Assembly (NCBI GenBank): GCA_050084985.1
Contig: JBITNC010000001.1
Location: 89,032,001 to 89,096,000, forward strand
Direction of reading: 5' to 3'
Length of the DNA stretch: 64,000 bases
Source of the DNA: Nageia nagi
Lineage: Eukaryota > Pinophyta
A program made the position numbers and the translations under genes. How positions within the stretch are numbered: the stretch's first letter is position 1; each line of letters starts with the position of its first letter. The notes below the pieces were generated by a model, which was given only the letters and a program-made list of their open reading frames with translations, was not told the origin of the DNA and searched no databases. Below, one piece after another: positions 10,761 through 23,725 of this stretch.

Positions 10761-13720
10761 ATTTTGGCAAAAGGTTGGATTCTTGATTCTAGATGCACTA
10801 ATCATATGTGTTTTGAAAATGATAAGCTTAAAAACTTTCATAAGTATAGAAAATATGCAGTTGTGATAGGTGACAGTTCAATCCTTGAAGTTCAAGGTAT
10901 TGAGAGTGTGTTGATACAAGGGAATATTCTTAAAAATATATTTTATATGCTTAAGTTTACTATGAATCTCCTTTTCGTATTTCAAGTTGCAAGGAAGGGT
11001 TACTCCTTTGAGTTTAACTCACACTCTTAGTGCATGAAAAAAGGCCTTGGCACTTTGGTGAAAGATTATGTGAAAGATGAATTTTACATTATGGATCAAT
11101 CTCCAACAAATATGTGTCTTGCAACTAATGTTTGCTCTAGAGGTAATCTTTGGCACCATCGATTAAGCCACTTAAACCATAAGAACATTCAAGTCATGAA
11201 GGATCATGAACTTGTGGAAGGTTTGCCTATAATATCACCTACAATTGGTCTATGTGAGAAGTGCATTATAGGTAAAATGAATTGATGAAAGTTTTTAATA
11301 GATAAGAAAATTAGAGTAAATCAATCTCTTTAACTTATGCATACAAAATTGATGGGTCCATTTGTAACTAAGTCTCTTAGGGGAGCATCTTATGTCTTTA
11401 CCTTTATTAATGACTTTAGCAGGATGACATTTAGTTATCTTATAGAGCACAAGGATCAAATCTTTAATAGGTTCAAAGATTTCAAAGCCTTGATAGAAAA
11501 TTAGTCTAGATTCAATATTAAGATGTGAATATTTAATAATAGGGATGAGTATAATAGCGATGAATTCAATAATTTTTACACCAATTATTAAATCAAGAGG
11601 TTGTTTACTATCCCTTACACTCCTCAGTAGAATGATATTTTTGAAAGGAAGAATATAACCATTTAAAAAATGGTAAGATGAATGTTGGAAGATCTTCCTA
11701 GTTTCTTATGGGGTGAAACTGTAAATATTATAATCTATATCTTGAATAAGTATCCTATGAAAGTAGTTGAAGGTAAAACTTCATATGAAGCATGGAAAGG
11801 AAAGAAACCTAACATCTCTAACTTTAGGGTCTTTGATTGTGATGCTTATGTCTTTTTGTTGCCGAGAAAAGGAAGAAGCATGATTAGAGATCTAAAAAAG
11901 TGTATCATTATAGGCTATGATAATCAACATAGAGGCTACAGGCTATACCAACCTTCTTCCCATGTAGTTTTTATGTTAAAGATGTAAAATTCAATGAACT
12001 TATTAAATATTTTACTTCTTATGAAAACCTTGATGAGGATGATGATTCTTTTGTTGCTCCTAGCTAGTTGAATGTCAGTGTGGATTTATCACTTAAGGAA
12101 CAAAACTCTCCAACATAAAGGATAACAAGGAGTATGACCATTAATAAATTATTATTTACCAAAATTGACTACAAGAATGAGCCCTCATCCTATAAAGAAG
12201 CTTCAAAGCATGAGTGCTAGATGAATGCAATGAATGTGGAGTATGAAGCTTTAATGAAGAATCAAACTTAGAATTTGATTCCTTATCCTAATGAATGTAA
12301 TGTGATTGGGAATAAATGGATTTATAAGGTCAAATATAATTCAATTGGAGAGATTAAAAAATTCAAAGTAAGGTTAGTAGATATAGGTTTCATTAAAAAA
12401 TATGAAGTTGATTATGAAGAAACCTTTGCTTCAGTGGCAAAAATATCTACTATTAGAGTAATTCTTGCTCTTTAGTAACTTAGAGATGAAAAGTTTTTCA
12501 ACTTGATGTCAAGAGTGTTTTTTTCAATGGTGATGTAGATGTGAAAATCTACATGAATCAATCAGAAAGGTTTATTAATAATGGTAAAGAATCTTTTGTA
12601 TGTAGGTTAAAAAAGTTTTTGTATGAACTTAAACAAGCACCAAAGGCCTAGTACAAAAAGATTTTAGGATAATTTGAGGACATTGGATTTTCCAAATGAT
12701 TTTTTGATTCAAATCTTTATGTGCTTAACTAAAGATAAGATTTGATTTTAATTCTTCTCTATGTGGATGATCTATTAATTACAAGGAATAATATAGTCCT
12801 CATACAAGACTGCATATCTAAACTTAAGGTAACTTTTGGAATGATTGATTTTGATTTATTGCACTACTACTTTGGTATGCAAGTGTACTAATACAAGGAT
12901 TATACTTACCTTAATCAATCTAATTATATCTTATATATCTTGTAAAAGTTTGGAATGGAAGAATGCAAGCATGTTGCAATCCTAGTTCTCTCCTGAAATC
13001 ACTTTGTCTCTTAGTTCCAACTCTCAATTGGTAGACAGTACGGCTTATAGATAACTAATTGGTAGTATTCTTTATTTGACTATCTCCAAGCCAAATATTA
13101 CCTTTGCTATGAAGTTTATGGCTTAATTTATGTAAAATCCATATGTTGAGAACTTCAATATTGTTAAGCAAATTTTGAGTATATTATGAGCACTAAGGAT
13201 CTTGCTCTCAAGTATGACAAGTTACCCTTGTTTGTTTTCTCAGAATTTTCAAATTCTATGGAGGAGATAAAGATGAAAGAAAATCAACCTCTACTTATGT
13301 ATTTATCATTGATTCAAATGCTATCTCTTGAGCATCCAAGAAGCAATCTACTACTACTCTCTCCACCACTAAGATTGAATATCATGCAATGTCAGTTGCA
13401 GCTTAGGAAGCCATTTGGTTGAGGCATCTTTTGAAAGAAATAGGGTATGAATAAGTTCATCTATCATAAATTTCTTTAGATAATAAATCAACTATTGCTT
13501 TGTCATATAATTATATTTTCCATCAGAGAACAAAGCATTTAGAAATTGAAGTCTATTTTATCAGAGAGAAGGTTCTGGATGGTCTTATACACTTGCAGTA
13601 TTATCCATCAATCTTAAATTCTGTTGATTTGTTCACCAAACCTCTTTTTGAAGCTCAATTATATAAGCTTAGGGAGTCTATTAGGTTGGTGAATTTACCC
13701 TCAAAAAGGGAGTAAATGTT
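10761..13720 (+). pseudogene. copia pol relic (outer copy)
   Basis: Domain order PR-IN-RT-RNaseH is readable through many stops. Protease: GWILDSRCTNHMC near 10771 (family DSG is DSR). Pre-integrase zinc domain 11034-11285: NLWHHRLSHLNH ... LCEKCIIGK. Integrase core from about 11337: the first acidic residue is lost (HTK for HTD) and the glutamate remains in FERKN; C-terminal part at 11682-11987 (LPSFLWGE, NISNFRVFDCDAYVF). RT from 12240 with NKWIYKVKYNS and an intact YVDD near 12763. RNase H ends at 13500-13715 (RTKHLEIEVYFIREKVLDGL, DLFTKPL). No frame exceeds 212 codons. Confidence 0.85.
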
Positions 13721-13812
13721 GAATTTTTATTGAATCCATTTCAATTTCTTCCTTCTTAATAAAGTTGTTGAACTTTTGTTTAGTTTGTATACTTTGTTTA
13801 TACATTCCTCTA

Positions 13813-14311
13813 TGTTGGAATGTATAATGCATTATTGTAAAAGTTATGTAATAATATTCTATGTAAGTTCACTAATACTTAAGGGTATCATTTGATATCT
13901 TAAGTATTTAAATGAATATGATAATGCAACTTATCCTACACTCCATATCATAAGCATGCCCCTTAGGTAAAAGGATGTGCATGTCATGCTTTTGTACATT
14001 GGATAAAAGAGTGATCCAAAGAGAGATTTTGGCCTATAAATAGAAGGTTCTCTCTTTGTGATTACACACCAATTATGGGGTAAAGTTATGCTATAGGATA
14101 GAAGTGTAAGAGAAAAGTGTAAAAGGATTTTAAGAGTTCATATTTGTTAAGAAAAGAGATATAGTTAGTGGATTTACTCCTAGTTGGAGGAACCACTTAT
14201 ATCTTGTGTTATCTTTGTGAGATTGCTTTGTGAGTTTATTATATGTGTATTGTGAGCTTTCATGTGATCTTGGAAGTTTAGAGTTGTTCATGTTATAGTT
14301 TAATTCTCTCA
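13813..14311 (+). repeat. 5' LTR of inner copia element
   Basis: About 499 bp, TGTTGGAATGTATAATG ... TTCTCTCA; aligned over its length with 21837-22334. A TATA-like CTATAAATAGAAGG lies near 14034. Confidence 0.87.
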
Positions 14312-14313
14312 TT

Positions 14314-14325
14314 TGGTATTAGAGC
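14314..14325 (+). other. Primer-binding site, inner copia element
   Basis: TGGTATTAGAGC two bases after the 5' LTR, 11 of 12 identical to the initiator-Met tRNA consensus TGGTATCAGAGC. Confidence 0.85.
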
Positions 14326-17280
14326 TACTTAGAGGCTCCTCTTCACACCCTTCATTTAAAGGTCTTCATTCTCAAACCTACTCTTCGTTGAGGTAAACTC
14401 AAAATAAGGTATAACCTCCTTCATTTTTTTTGATTTATTTCACTTATGATACTAACATATCTTGAGTTATGTGTTAGCAATTTTTTTTAGCAAAATATTG
14501 TTAAAAGTAGAAATATGATGCATTTTTTTACTAATCTCTAGTGAGCATGTTGATTAATATTCTATTATAGAGATTAATATATAAAAAAATTGTAATATTT
14601 TCTAAGCCATTTATTGTTGAATAAAAGAAATAGCCCTTTTTTTTTAAAAAAGGATGAGAAGTTTATTTAACCTTACATAGTTTGATTTTTTAATAAAAAA
14701 GAAGCAATATATTTTTTTTTTCAAAAACATATATATACCTTTTATTTACTTATGCAAAAGAGGAGGAGCAATTTTTTATTTACTACATTTTTTTTCAAAA
14801 ATAGTAATTAGTTGGATGGTTGCATAGTAAAAGGGGGAGTAGCATTAAAAAAAAAATTTATATGCTCTTTCTTTATATTTTACAATTAATGGTGAATAGC
14901 TAGCTGAGCTCTAAACAATGACCCTCTCAATCCTAGGCGATGTGGTGTGATAGAGGTGTCAAAGGTGATGAATCTTAATGCGTTGTCTTCCCACTGGTCT
15001 CCCCAAGTCTAGCTCACCATAACAAGGTCGAAGGCTCTCATTGGATTCATAAATACATAGATAAATGCACCATCATTATGTTCTCCTACATGCCCTCATT
15101 TGTGCCCTACTTGAGTTGCTCTTCTTTCCTACTTTGCTTCTTCTTCTGCACCTCCTCTGGCCATGTGGCTCACTCACCATGCACCATTCTAAACAGAGTG
15201 AGAGTAATTGTTTTTTTGGTGGGTAAGTGACAAGATTGTTTGACCAAAAAAATGCAAGCAATGTAGACCTTTTTTTCACTTTCTTATTTTCCCTTGCGAG
15301 GTGTCTTCTTGATAAAAAAGGGCACCTATCAGATCTTATTAATAATCATGTACTTTGTTAGCATTGATATGACTTGAAGAGCAATGAGTGACCCACCTAG
15401 TCGACCCTTTCTCAACATGTCATGGCCCCTTTTTTAGTAGTTGTAGAATCCCCTTAGCCTTGTAGCCCTTTTTTCATTGTGGATTCTCCTCTTAGCCCTT
15501 TCACCCCCCTACGCCTTTCCCAAATTTCTCCTTCTATGTTGTTTTTGACTTATTTCTCACCTATGGTTGTCAGGCATTTAATTTTTTAAATGCTTGCAAG
15601 CCTTCTTATTAGTGCAATTAATTTTTTTCCTGTAGCACAATACATTTAGTCAGATCATCATTCTTATTTTCTAACTTGGAGTGTTTAGAGGATTATAATG
15701 TGCTTTAAAGTATTTGACTTAGTGTCCTTAGAAGAAAAGTTGCATTAATAGCTAATACAAATTAAATGGGTTATCATCATTTCCTCTCTAATTGATTATT
15801 TCTTAAATATAACAATTTTTTTAGGCTTAGAAGTAAATTTTTTTAATCTTTATGATTAAAATTTTACTTAAGATAGGTATTTATGTTGAGAAATATGTGT
15901 TTTTGCATGCAATTACTTAAATTAAGAATATTCATTAAAGGGATCCATTTAAAAAAAAAAAAAGTAAAAGTGAGGGAGAATTTATAATTCTTTTTTAATA
16001 CATAGAATTGTTTTTAGCATGCAAAATACTTTTAAAGATAAAGTATTAAATTAAGCTAAGTATGCTTTGTTTAGGGGTATAAATTTAAGTAAATAGGGGG
16101 AATTGTTTTGTATTTACTTAAATTTAAAAAATGAATGCATACTTAGAATATAATTTTTAGCATACAAGTAATTTTTCTTAGTTAAATTTCTAAGGTAAAA
16201 CTAGTATGCTATCTTTAGAGGATAATTTTTTTTAAGTAAAAATGGGAGAATATGTATAAACTTTACTTAAATATTTATCCATATATTACATTTATATCCC
16301 TATGTAAAGTTAACTTAATTTGATGCATGCTTATTACTTAATTTCAAAGCTATGGAATGATGCATGCTAAGTATTTTTTCTCTTATGCAAAGTTATTAGA
16401 CTTGTGCAAATTATGGAAATGATGCATTTATTCTTTATACAAAGTTAACTTGTGCAAGTTATGAACCTATGTAAAGATGTGCTTTAGGGGTTAGTAAATA
16501 AAACCCATTAGACTCTTAGGTTTTAAAAATTGCAAATAGATGATGTTTACTTATGCTCTTTTACATCATGTTTTGCATTTTGATTTATTTATTTATGCAA
16601 AATCATAAATATTGATTGAATAAACCTATAAAATGAACACATCTACATGTATATTTCATAACATAACTTGTTTGGAGAGCCATGAGGTGAGGATAAGCAG
16701 ACTAGATCCTTTAAGTTCGATGATCCAAATAGTGAAAAGTTCGTACTTCTCAATTGCCCCTAAGTTCTCTATTGGTTTGGACATAACTCTAATAGATGAA
16801 TAGGCATATGTGTAGTGATACCACATGTCCACACGTCCATTCAAAGATTATATTGATAACTTAAGAAGATAACTTGAAACATAATCAAGATTAATAATTT
16901 GATCAATCTAATAAACATCATAACCTTAAAAAATAGTAGGTACTTCTCTTTGTGAGAAAGTATAATACTAATCAAGGTGAATTGGTTGAAGATTGGTAAT
17001 ACTTGGGCTCTTTTGTGTGGGCATCTAAGTGAGGGCTTAATTTTAGACAAGAAAATAAGCTTCAACAATGTCACTCTTCATTTACAGTTCTTGAGATGAG
17101 AAATGTATTTGGGTACATATGTTATTATTTGAGTTGTAAAACATTTGCACTTATGAATCAAATCAAACATGTCTCTAGTGTTAAAATTAACATGTATTAT
17201 TTACTTGGTTAAAAATAAACATATAATGTTATTTATTAAACCACATGCTTATTAATTTTCACATCTTTATGTAGCAAATT
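14326..17280 (+). other. Leader of inner copia element, with an unrelated segment
   Basis: Non-coding, about 3 kb. Blocks near 16100-16900 align with the outer leader. The stretch of about 14880-15600 is richer in G and C and has no counterpart in the outer leader; its longest frame (67 codons, minus) resembles nothing I know. It may be a captured or inserted fragment. Confidence 0.55.
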
Positions 17281-18310
17281 GGAGACTCCTTTTATCCAAA
17301 TACATTTTTGATAGTTCTAACTTTGGGATTAGAGAACTTCAAATGAGAGTTGAATTATAGATAAAGAAGTTTTGATAAATAGTGAATGAGAACCTTGTAT
17401 CTTCTATAGATGAGAAGGCACTAGAGGCTTACAACACGAAGAATGAGTTGGCAACCACCATGATCTTTTATGTGGTTTTAGATGATATGCTCTTGATGAT
17501 TTTCTCTTCAACCTTAATAAATAATGCTTGGGATAAGCTTAAGCAAATATACCTTGGTTCAAAGGTTTTAAGAAGATTTACTCTTCTCTAAAAGTTCTTT
17601 CAATCTCATAAAGGGGAATATGAAAATATAGTTATCTACTTTAACAAAATCATTAACCTAAGGACTCAACTTGTTGCTTATAGATGCAATTAGATCAACG
17701 ATGAGTTCATGGTCTTTATCATTCTTTAAAACCTTTCTTTAAAGTTTAGTAACTTTTTGATAGTTATGAAAATAAGGCTTGATGATGATGAAGAAGTTTT
17801 CTCCCTTAAGAACTTTTCTAGGCTCTTTTTTAAGTATGAGAAAACTTTTAACAAAAAATTTTTAATTTCTTCTTCTAAAGATAATAATGTTGCTCTTGGA
17901 ACAATCAAAACTCCTTTCAAGAAGAAGTTCAATTATCAAAATAAATCTTATCCTTCTTTCTCTAAAAGGTTTGAAAAAAAGGTAATGGCTATAACAATAA
18001 TAAAAATAATGGTAACAACAAGAATAACAACAACAATAGTAGGAACAATGGTAACAATAATCACTTCAAATAAAAAGATGGAAAAGATAAAATAAACAAT
18101 CCATATCCTAAGGAAACATTTGATGATAATTGTAACTATTATAGCATCTAAGGTCATAAAAAAGTTGATTGCTACAAAAATAAAAGAGAGAAAAAGAATA
18201 AAGGTAATATAAATGTAAAAAACTTTAAAAGAAAGAAGAATATTCAAGCTAATTTTGTTACAGTGCTCTACTCCATGTCTTGCTCTTTTTCTTCTAATTA
18301 GATTGTTGAC
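17281..18310 (+). pseudogene. copia gag relic (inner copy)
   Basis: Parallel to 9868-10760. 17382-17591 holds the gag fold (EKALEAYNTKNELATTMIFY, NAWDKLKQIYLGSK); 17757-18095 is the basic Lys/Asn-rich part; near 18130 a knuckle relic reads CNYY..GHKKVDC with the second Cys lost and a stop inside. Confidence 0.78.
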
Positions 18311-21150
18311 TTTGATTGCACTAATCACCTATGCTTTGAAAAAAAAAGTTTGAGAACTTTCACAAGTATAAAAAAGATACGATTGTGATATGTGATAACT
18401 CTACCCTTGAAGTATAAGGTATTGGAAGTGTGTTGATTCACGAGAAGTTTCTTGAAAATATGCTCTATGTTTCCAAGCTTAGGATGAACCTCCTTTCTGT
18501 GATCTAAGTTGCTAAAAAAAGGGTACTCTTTTAAGTTTGACTCTCAATCTTGGTGTATTAAGAAAATATTTACCACATTGGTTAAAAGATCAATGAAATA
18601 TGATCTCTACATTACAGATCAAGTTCCATCAAATATGTGTTTTGCTACAAATATGTGTTCTAGAGGTAATCTTTGGCACCATCATTTAGGACACATTAAC
18701 CATTAGAGTATTCAATTCATGGAAGACCAAGAACATGTGAAAGGTTTGCCTTTAATTTCTTCTTCAGTTGGTCTATGTGAGAAGTGCATTCTTGACAAGA
18801 TGCATAGATAAAAGTTTAAAAAAGATAAGATAACAAGAGCATCTGAACCTCTTCAACTTATGTATTCATATTTAATGGGTCCATTTTAGACTAAAACGCT
18901 TGGAGAAGCATCTTACATCTTAACCTTCATTGATAATTTTAGTAGAATGACCTTTGGGTATTTACTTGAGCATAAGAATCAAACCTTTGAGAGTTTTAAT
19001 ATTTTTAAGACCTTTGTTGAGAATCAGACTAACCTTCAAATCAAGATGTTGAGATCAAATAATGGGAGAGAATACAATAGTAATGAGTTCAATGACTATT
19101 ATGCTAAGTATAAAATCAAAAGGTAATTTATGATTCCTTACACTCTTTAGTAAAATGATGTTGGTGAAAGAAAAAATATAATAATTATAGAAATGGCTAG
19201 ATGCATGTTGGGTAATCTTCCTAGTTTGTTGTAGGGTGAAGTAGTAAGTACTACTATTTACACCTTGAATAGGTGTTCCATAAAAGTCGTTCAAGGTAAA
19301 ACTCCTTTTGAGGTATGATAAAAAGGTTAAAAAATGCATCTTTATGGGTTATGGCAATTAGCATAGAGGCTGCAAGCTCTACCCTCCATCTTACAAAGTC
19401 ATGTTTATTTTAAGGGATGTAAAGTTTGATAAACTTCTTAAAGAATTTGCTTTTAATGAGGATGTTGATGGTCCAAAGGACTCTTTAGTTGCATCTAGTT
19501 GGTTAGTATTGATATAGATAAGTGACTTCAAGAATAAAATTCTCCAACATAAAGGGTAACAAGAAGAATGATCTTGAACAAATCCTTATTTGCCAAGATT
19601 TACAACAAGCATGATCCCTCAACCTTCAAAGAAGCTTTTAAGCATGCGTGTTGAATGGAAGCCATGAAAGTGGAGTATGAGGCGCTTATGAAAAATAAAA
19701 TTTAGGATTTGGTTCCTTATCTTCATTAGAAAAATGTGATTAGTAATAAGTAGATCTACAAGGTCAAAATCAATTTAGTTAAATATATTGAGAAATACAA
19801 GACAAGGTTAGTAACCAAATGTTTTGCTCAAAAATACGATGTAGATTATGAAAAAACCTTTGCTCTCATGGCAAATATGCCTACTATGAGAATTATCCTT
19901 ACTCTTTCTATAGCTTAAAGATGGAAAGTTTTTCAATTTGATGTTAAAAGTGCATTTCTTAATGATGACTTAGATATAAACATCTTTACAAATCAACCAG
20001 AAGGTTTCATTATGGAAGGTAAAGAGTCCTTTATGTGCAAGCGAAAGAAGTCATTATATGGACTTAAGCAAGCACCTAAAGCTTGGTACAGAAATATTTT
20101 AAGGTATTTTATTGATAATAGTTTCTCCAAGTATTTTTTTGACTCTAATCTATATGTGCTCAATCAAAGAAAAGATGTGGTCTTGATTCTCTTTTATGTG
20201 GATGATCTTCTAATGATTAGGAATAATAAAGAAATCATTCAAAAGTGCATATCTAAACTTAAGGTAACATTTGAAATGATTGGTCTTAGTCTCTTGCACT
20301 ACTATCTTGGAATGCAAGTGTATCATTATAAGAATTGTACTTATCTTAATCAATATAAGTATATATCAAACATCTTGTAAAAATTTGGAATGGAAGAATA
20401 TAGATATGCTATGATTTCAATCTCTCTTGGAATCACTATTTCTCTAAGCTTCAACTCTCAGTTAGCTGATGCTATAGCATACAGGTAATTAATTGGTAGT
20501 CTTTTGTATTTAACTATTTTTAGGTCAGATATTACCTTTGTAATGAATTTGATGGCTTAATTCATGCAAAAACCATATGTTGAGTGTCTTAATGCTATAA
20601 AGCAAATCTTGAGATATGTTGCAAGGACTAAGTATCTTGCTCTTAAGTATTCTAAGTTACCCTCATTTGTTCTCTTTGGATTCTCATATTCTGACCATGG
20701 AAGAGATATAGATGATAGAAAATCAACCTCTACGTATGTGTTTAGCATTGGTTTAGGTTCTATCTCTTAGGCTTCCAAAAAGTAACCTACTATTCTTTTT
20801 TTACCATAAAAATCAAATACTGTGCCATGTTTGTTGTAGCTTAGGAAGCCATTTGGCTAAGGCATCTTCTGAAAGATATTAGGTATGAGTAAGCTAGTTC
20901 ATCTTTGATTTCTTCAAATAATCAATCAACTATTTCTTTAGCTAAGAATCTTGTATTCTATCAGAGAATAAAACATATGAAAATCCATACCCATTTATCA
21001 AAGAGAAGGTTCTTGATGGCTTCATACACTTAGAGAATTATCCATCCACCTTGAATGTCACTAATTTGTTCACCAAACCCCTTCCAAAAGTTTAGTTTTA
21101 TAAGTTTAAGTATGCTATCGAGTTGGTGAAGTTACCCTCAAGGGGAGTAA
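18311..21150 (+). pseudogene. copia pol relic (inner copy)
   Basis: Protease remnant VDFDCTNHLCFE near 18306; pre-integrase 18509-18820 (NLWHHHLGHINH, GLCEKCILDKM); integrase 18850-19430 (FIDNFSRMTFGYLLEHKNQ, MLRSNNGREYNSNEFND, VGERKN); RT 19650-20380 with QAPKAWYRNI and an intact YVDD near 20198; RNase H 20420-21150 with ARTKYLALKY, DDRKSTSTYVFSIG and FTKPLP. Stops are frequent; the longest open piece is 122 codons. Confidence 0.84.
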
Positions 21151-21836
21151 GTTTGAATTCTTGTGTTGAATTCATGTTTATGATAATAACTTTACCCTAG
21201 GAGGATTTTATATGTTGATTTATACCCTTTGTGATTCTTAAATGAATTACAATTTGTTAAAGTTCAAAATGAAGAATTTACATTTTTAAGTACAATGTGT
21301 GCCAATCTCTATGTTTATTATCATGTTAGTTATCTATATGTTTTTAGAAGTTATCATATGGGCATAAGTTTTATTTTGTAATGATAATCAACACCTATTT
21401 TATATACAATAGGTGACTATGAGTTTTGGCTTGGTATCTTTGCGATGACTTATAGTGCACCATTGATTAGTTCATGATGGTATTTATGTGATTCATCTAT
21501 TCTTGTTGATATGAATATATTACATCTAACTGATCTTATTATTTGAGCTACTTATGATCTATAGGTTCCTTTGAAATTATAGGTTACTTACTTTGGGTAT
21601 GTAGGCTCTTAGAGACTTTTCATGACTTCTAGTTGGATGACTACTTCATGTACATTGAAACTAATTATGGTTAATAATTGTATTTAGCAAAGTAGTGAGT
21701 TTCAAACTAGATTTTTCTTACTTCACAAATATGAATTTTTTTTTATCTTCATTGTATCTGTTTGGAGGAGAACTCTCTTACTTTCTTTTTTTCTTCTCTC
21801 TTATTCGCTCTATCCCAATATTGCATTAAGGGGAAG
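21151..21836 (+). other. 3' untranslated region of inner copia element
   Basis: Starts with the purine-rich CTCAAGGGGAGTAAG and runs to the 3' LTR without coding signal. It aligns with 22561-23252 of the outer copy (for example GATGACTTATAGTGCA in both). Confidence 0.65.
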
Positions 21837-22334
21837 TGTTGAAATGTATAATGCAATATTGTAAAGGTTATGTAATAATTTTCTATGTAAGTTCACTAAT
21901 ACTTAAAGGTATCATTTGATACTTTAAGTATTTAAGTGAATATGATAATGTAACTTGTCCTACACTCCATGTCACAAGCATTCCCTTGGGTAAAAGGATG
22001 TGCATGTCATGCTTTTGTACATTAGATAAAAAGGTGATCTAAAGAGGGATTTTGGCCTATAAATGGAAGGCTTCCTCTCTATGATCACACACCAATTTGT
22101 AGAGTAAAGTTATGCTATAATATAGTGTTTAGAAAAAAAGTATAGGAGGATTGTAAGAGTTCATATTTGTTAAGAAGAGAGATCTAGTTAGTGGATGTAC
22201 TCCTAGTTGGAGTAACCACTTACATCTTGTGTTATCTTTATTAGATTACTTTGTGCGTTTATTATATATGTGTTGTGAGATTTCATGTAATCTTAGAAGT
22301 TTAGAGTTGTTCATGTTATAGTTCGATTTTCTCA
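21837..22334 (+). repeat. 3' LTR of inner copia element
   Basis: About 498 bp, TGTTGAAATGTATAATGC ... TTTTCTCA, pairing with 13813-14311. Confidence 0.87.
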
Positions 22335-23252
22335 CTTTGTTTGGTAACTATAAGTATGGGTTTGACATCTTAGTGATGACTTATAGTGTACCTCAAATCC
22401 AAGCATATTATATCAAAGAGAAAGTTCTTGATGCAACAATTGCAACTCTATTCATCTGACTTTGTCTCTCTTGATTTATTCACTAGTCGCCTTAGAAACT
22501 TTGTTATGCATACTTTGAAAGTTTTTTATGGTAGTGAAGTTATTCTCAAGGGGGAGTGAAGGTTGAATTCATGTTTGTAATGGAAATTTTATCCCTAGGA
22601 GGCTCTTTCTTACTGTATAGTGTTGATTTAAATGTACACTTTCGTGTTTAGTTTGCTATGTGTGAGGAACTTATGGTATAATTTATTTGTTATCACTATG
22701 TGAGGAATCAATATGTATTTGTTAGTAATCTTTGGTTATCCATATGTGAGTAACTTATATATATGCATATACATTTTTGTTATTGATCAACACATATTTC
22801 TGTATACAGTAGATGATTATAAGTATTGACTTAACATCTTTGTGATGACTTATAGTGCATCATTGATTAGTTTATGGATAGCATTACTTAGTTCATTTAT
22901 TTTACTATTGATATGACTGTTATATGATGCATCTAATTGATCTTGTTTATGAGCTGCTTGTAGCTTGCATATTTTATTTTGAAAATTTAAGTTACTTACT
23001 TCATGTGGGAAGGCTCATATGTCAACATAATGTTGATCGACTACACTTATAGTGAAACCAATTGTGGTTAATAATTGTATTGTATACCATTTTGTTAAAT
23101 GGTATTGTAATGAGTCTCAAACTAAGATCTTGTTTATTTCTCAATGATGTCAAAGTTATCATCTTCGCTTGTATCTATTTGGAAGAGAACTCTCTCTTAC
23201 TCTATTTTATTTTATTTTTTATGTTCTATCCTAATATTACATTAAAGGAGAG
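22335..23252 (+). pseudogene. RNase H tail and 3' untranslated region of outer copy
   Basis: 22385-22560 is a second, badly decayed RNase H end (HIISKRKFL, LDLFTSRL after shifts), followed by CTCAAGGGGGAGTGAAGG and about 690 bp of non-coding DNA up to the 3' LTR. It repeats the RNase H end already seen at 13500-13715. Confidence 0.65.
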
Positions 23253-23725
23253 TGTTAGAATTTGTAATGTAATATTGTGTAATATTTTTTCTTAATGTAA
23301 ATTCAGTTGATATTTAAAGTATCATTAGATACCTTAAAATATTAAAAGAATAAAAATAGGAGAAGGATTAAAAATAGGTATGAGTTTAAAAATATGTAAC
23401 AGATTAAAAATAGAAAAGGAATTAATTATAAAGTGGGTTTCTTCTTATAAAAAGAAAAGAATCATCCCCTTCTCTAGTTACACAATTGTAATGCAAGCTT
23501 TGATATAAATTTAGAGTGTGTGTGAGAGAGAAGAGATTTTGTAAGAGAGGTCCTTGAGAATAAGATCTTAGTTAGTGGACATACTCCTAAAGAAAGAGAA
23601 ACCACTTTATATCTTATGTTATTTGTACGATTGGTTTGAGTTATTATGCTATTGTGTTGATGTTAAAAGTGCCTTTTGAAATCTTAGTAGAGTAAAAGTC
23701 AATTCAGAAAAGGTTAATTTCTTCA
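23253..23725 (+). repeat. 3' LTR of outer copia element
   Basis: About 473 bp, TGTTAGAATTTGTAATG ... TTCTTCA; pairs with 7263-7719. Preceded by the purine tract ATTAAAGGAGAG. Confidence 0.84.

Larger units (their letters stand above)
13813..22334 (+). mobile_element. Inner Ty1/copia element
   Basis: About 8.5 kb bounded by LTRs at 13813-14311 and 21837-22334, with a good primer-binding site, a long leader, gag and pol relics and a purine-rich tract (AAGGGGAAG) before the 3' LTR. It belongs to the same family as the outer copy and the minus-strand element. I find no convincing TSD (CTCTA before, CTTTG after), so it may have formed by recombination, or the TSD may have decayed. Confidence 0.78.
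7263..23725 (+). mobile_element. Composite/nested Ty1/copia element (outer copy)
   Basis: The outer LTRs at 7263-7719 and 23253-23725 pair closely with each other and less closely with the inner LTRs, so they bound one insertion. Flanking pentamers CTATA (7258-7262) and CTATG (23726-23730) match at four of five bases, as expected of an aged TSD. Inside lie a leader, decayed gag and pol (9868-13720), a second related element (13813-22334), then an RNase H tail, 3' untranslated region and 3' LTR. RNase H ends occur both at 13500-13715 and at 22385-22560, so a simple single nesting does not fully explain it; duplication or recombination between relatives is likely. Confidence 0.75.

Noticed and set aside
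17948-18328. 126-codon minus-strand frame, hydrophobic
   Set aside because: Antisense shadow of the Asn/Lys-rich gag relic; no membrane-protein family evident.
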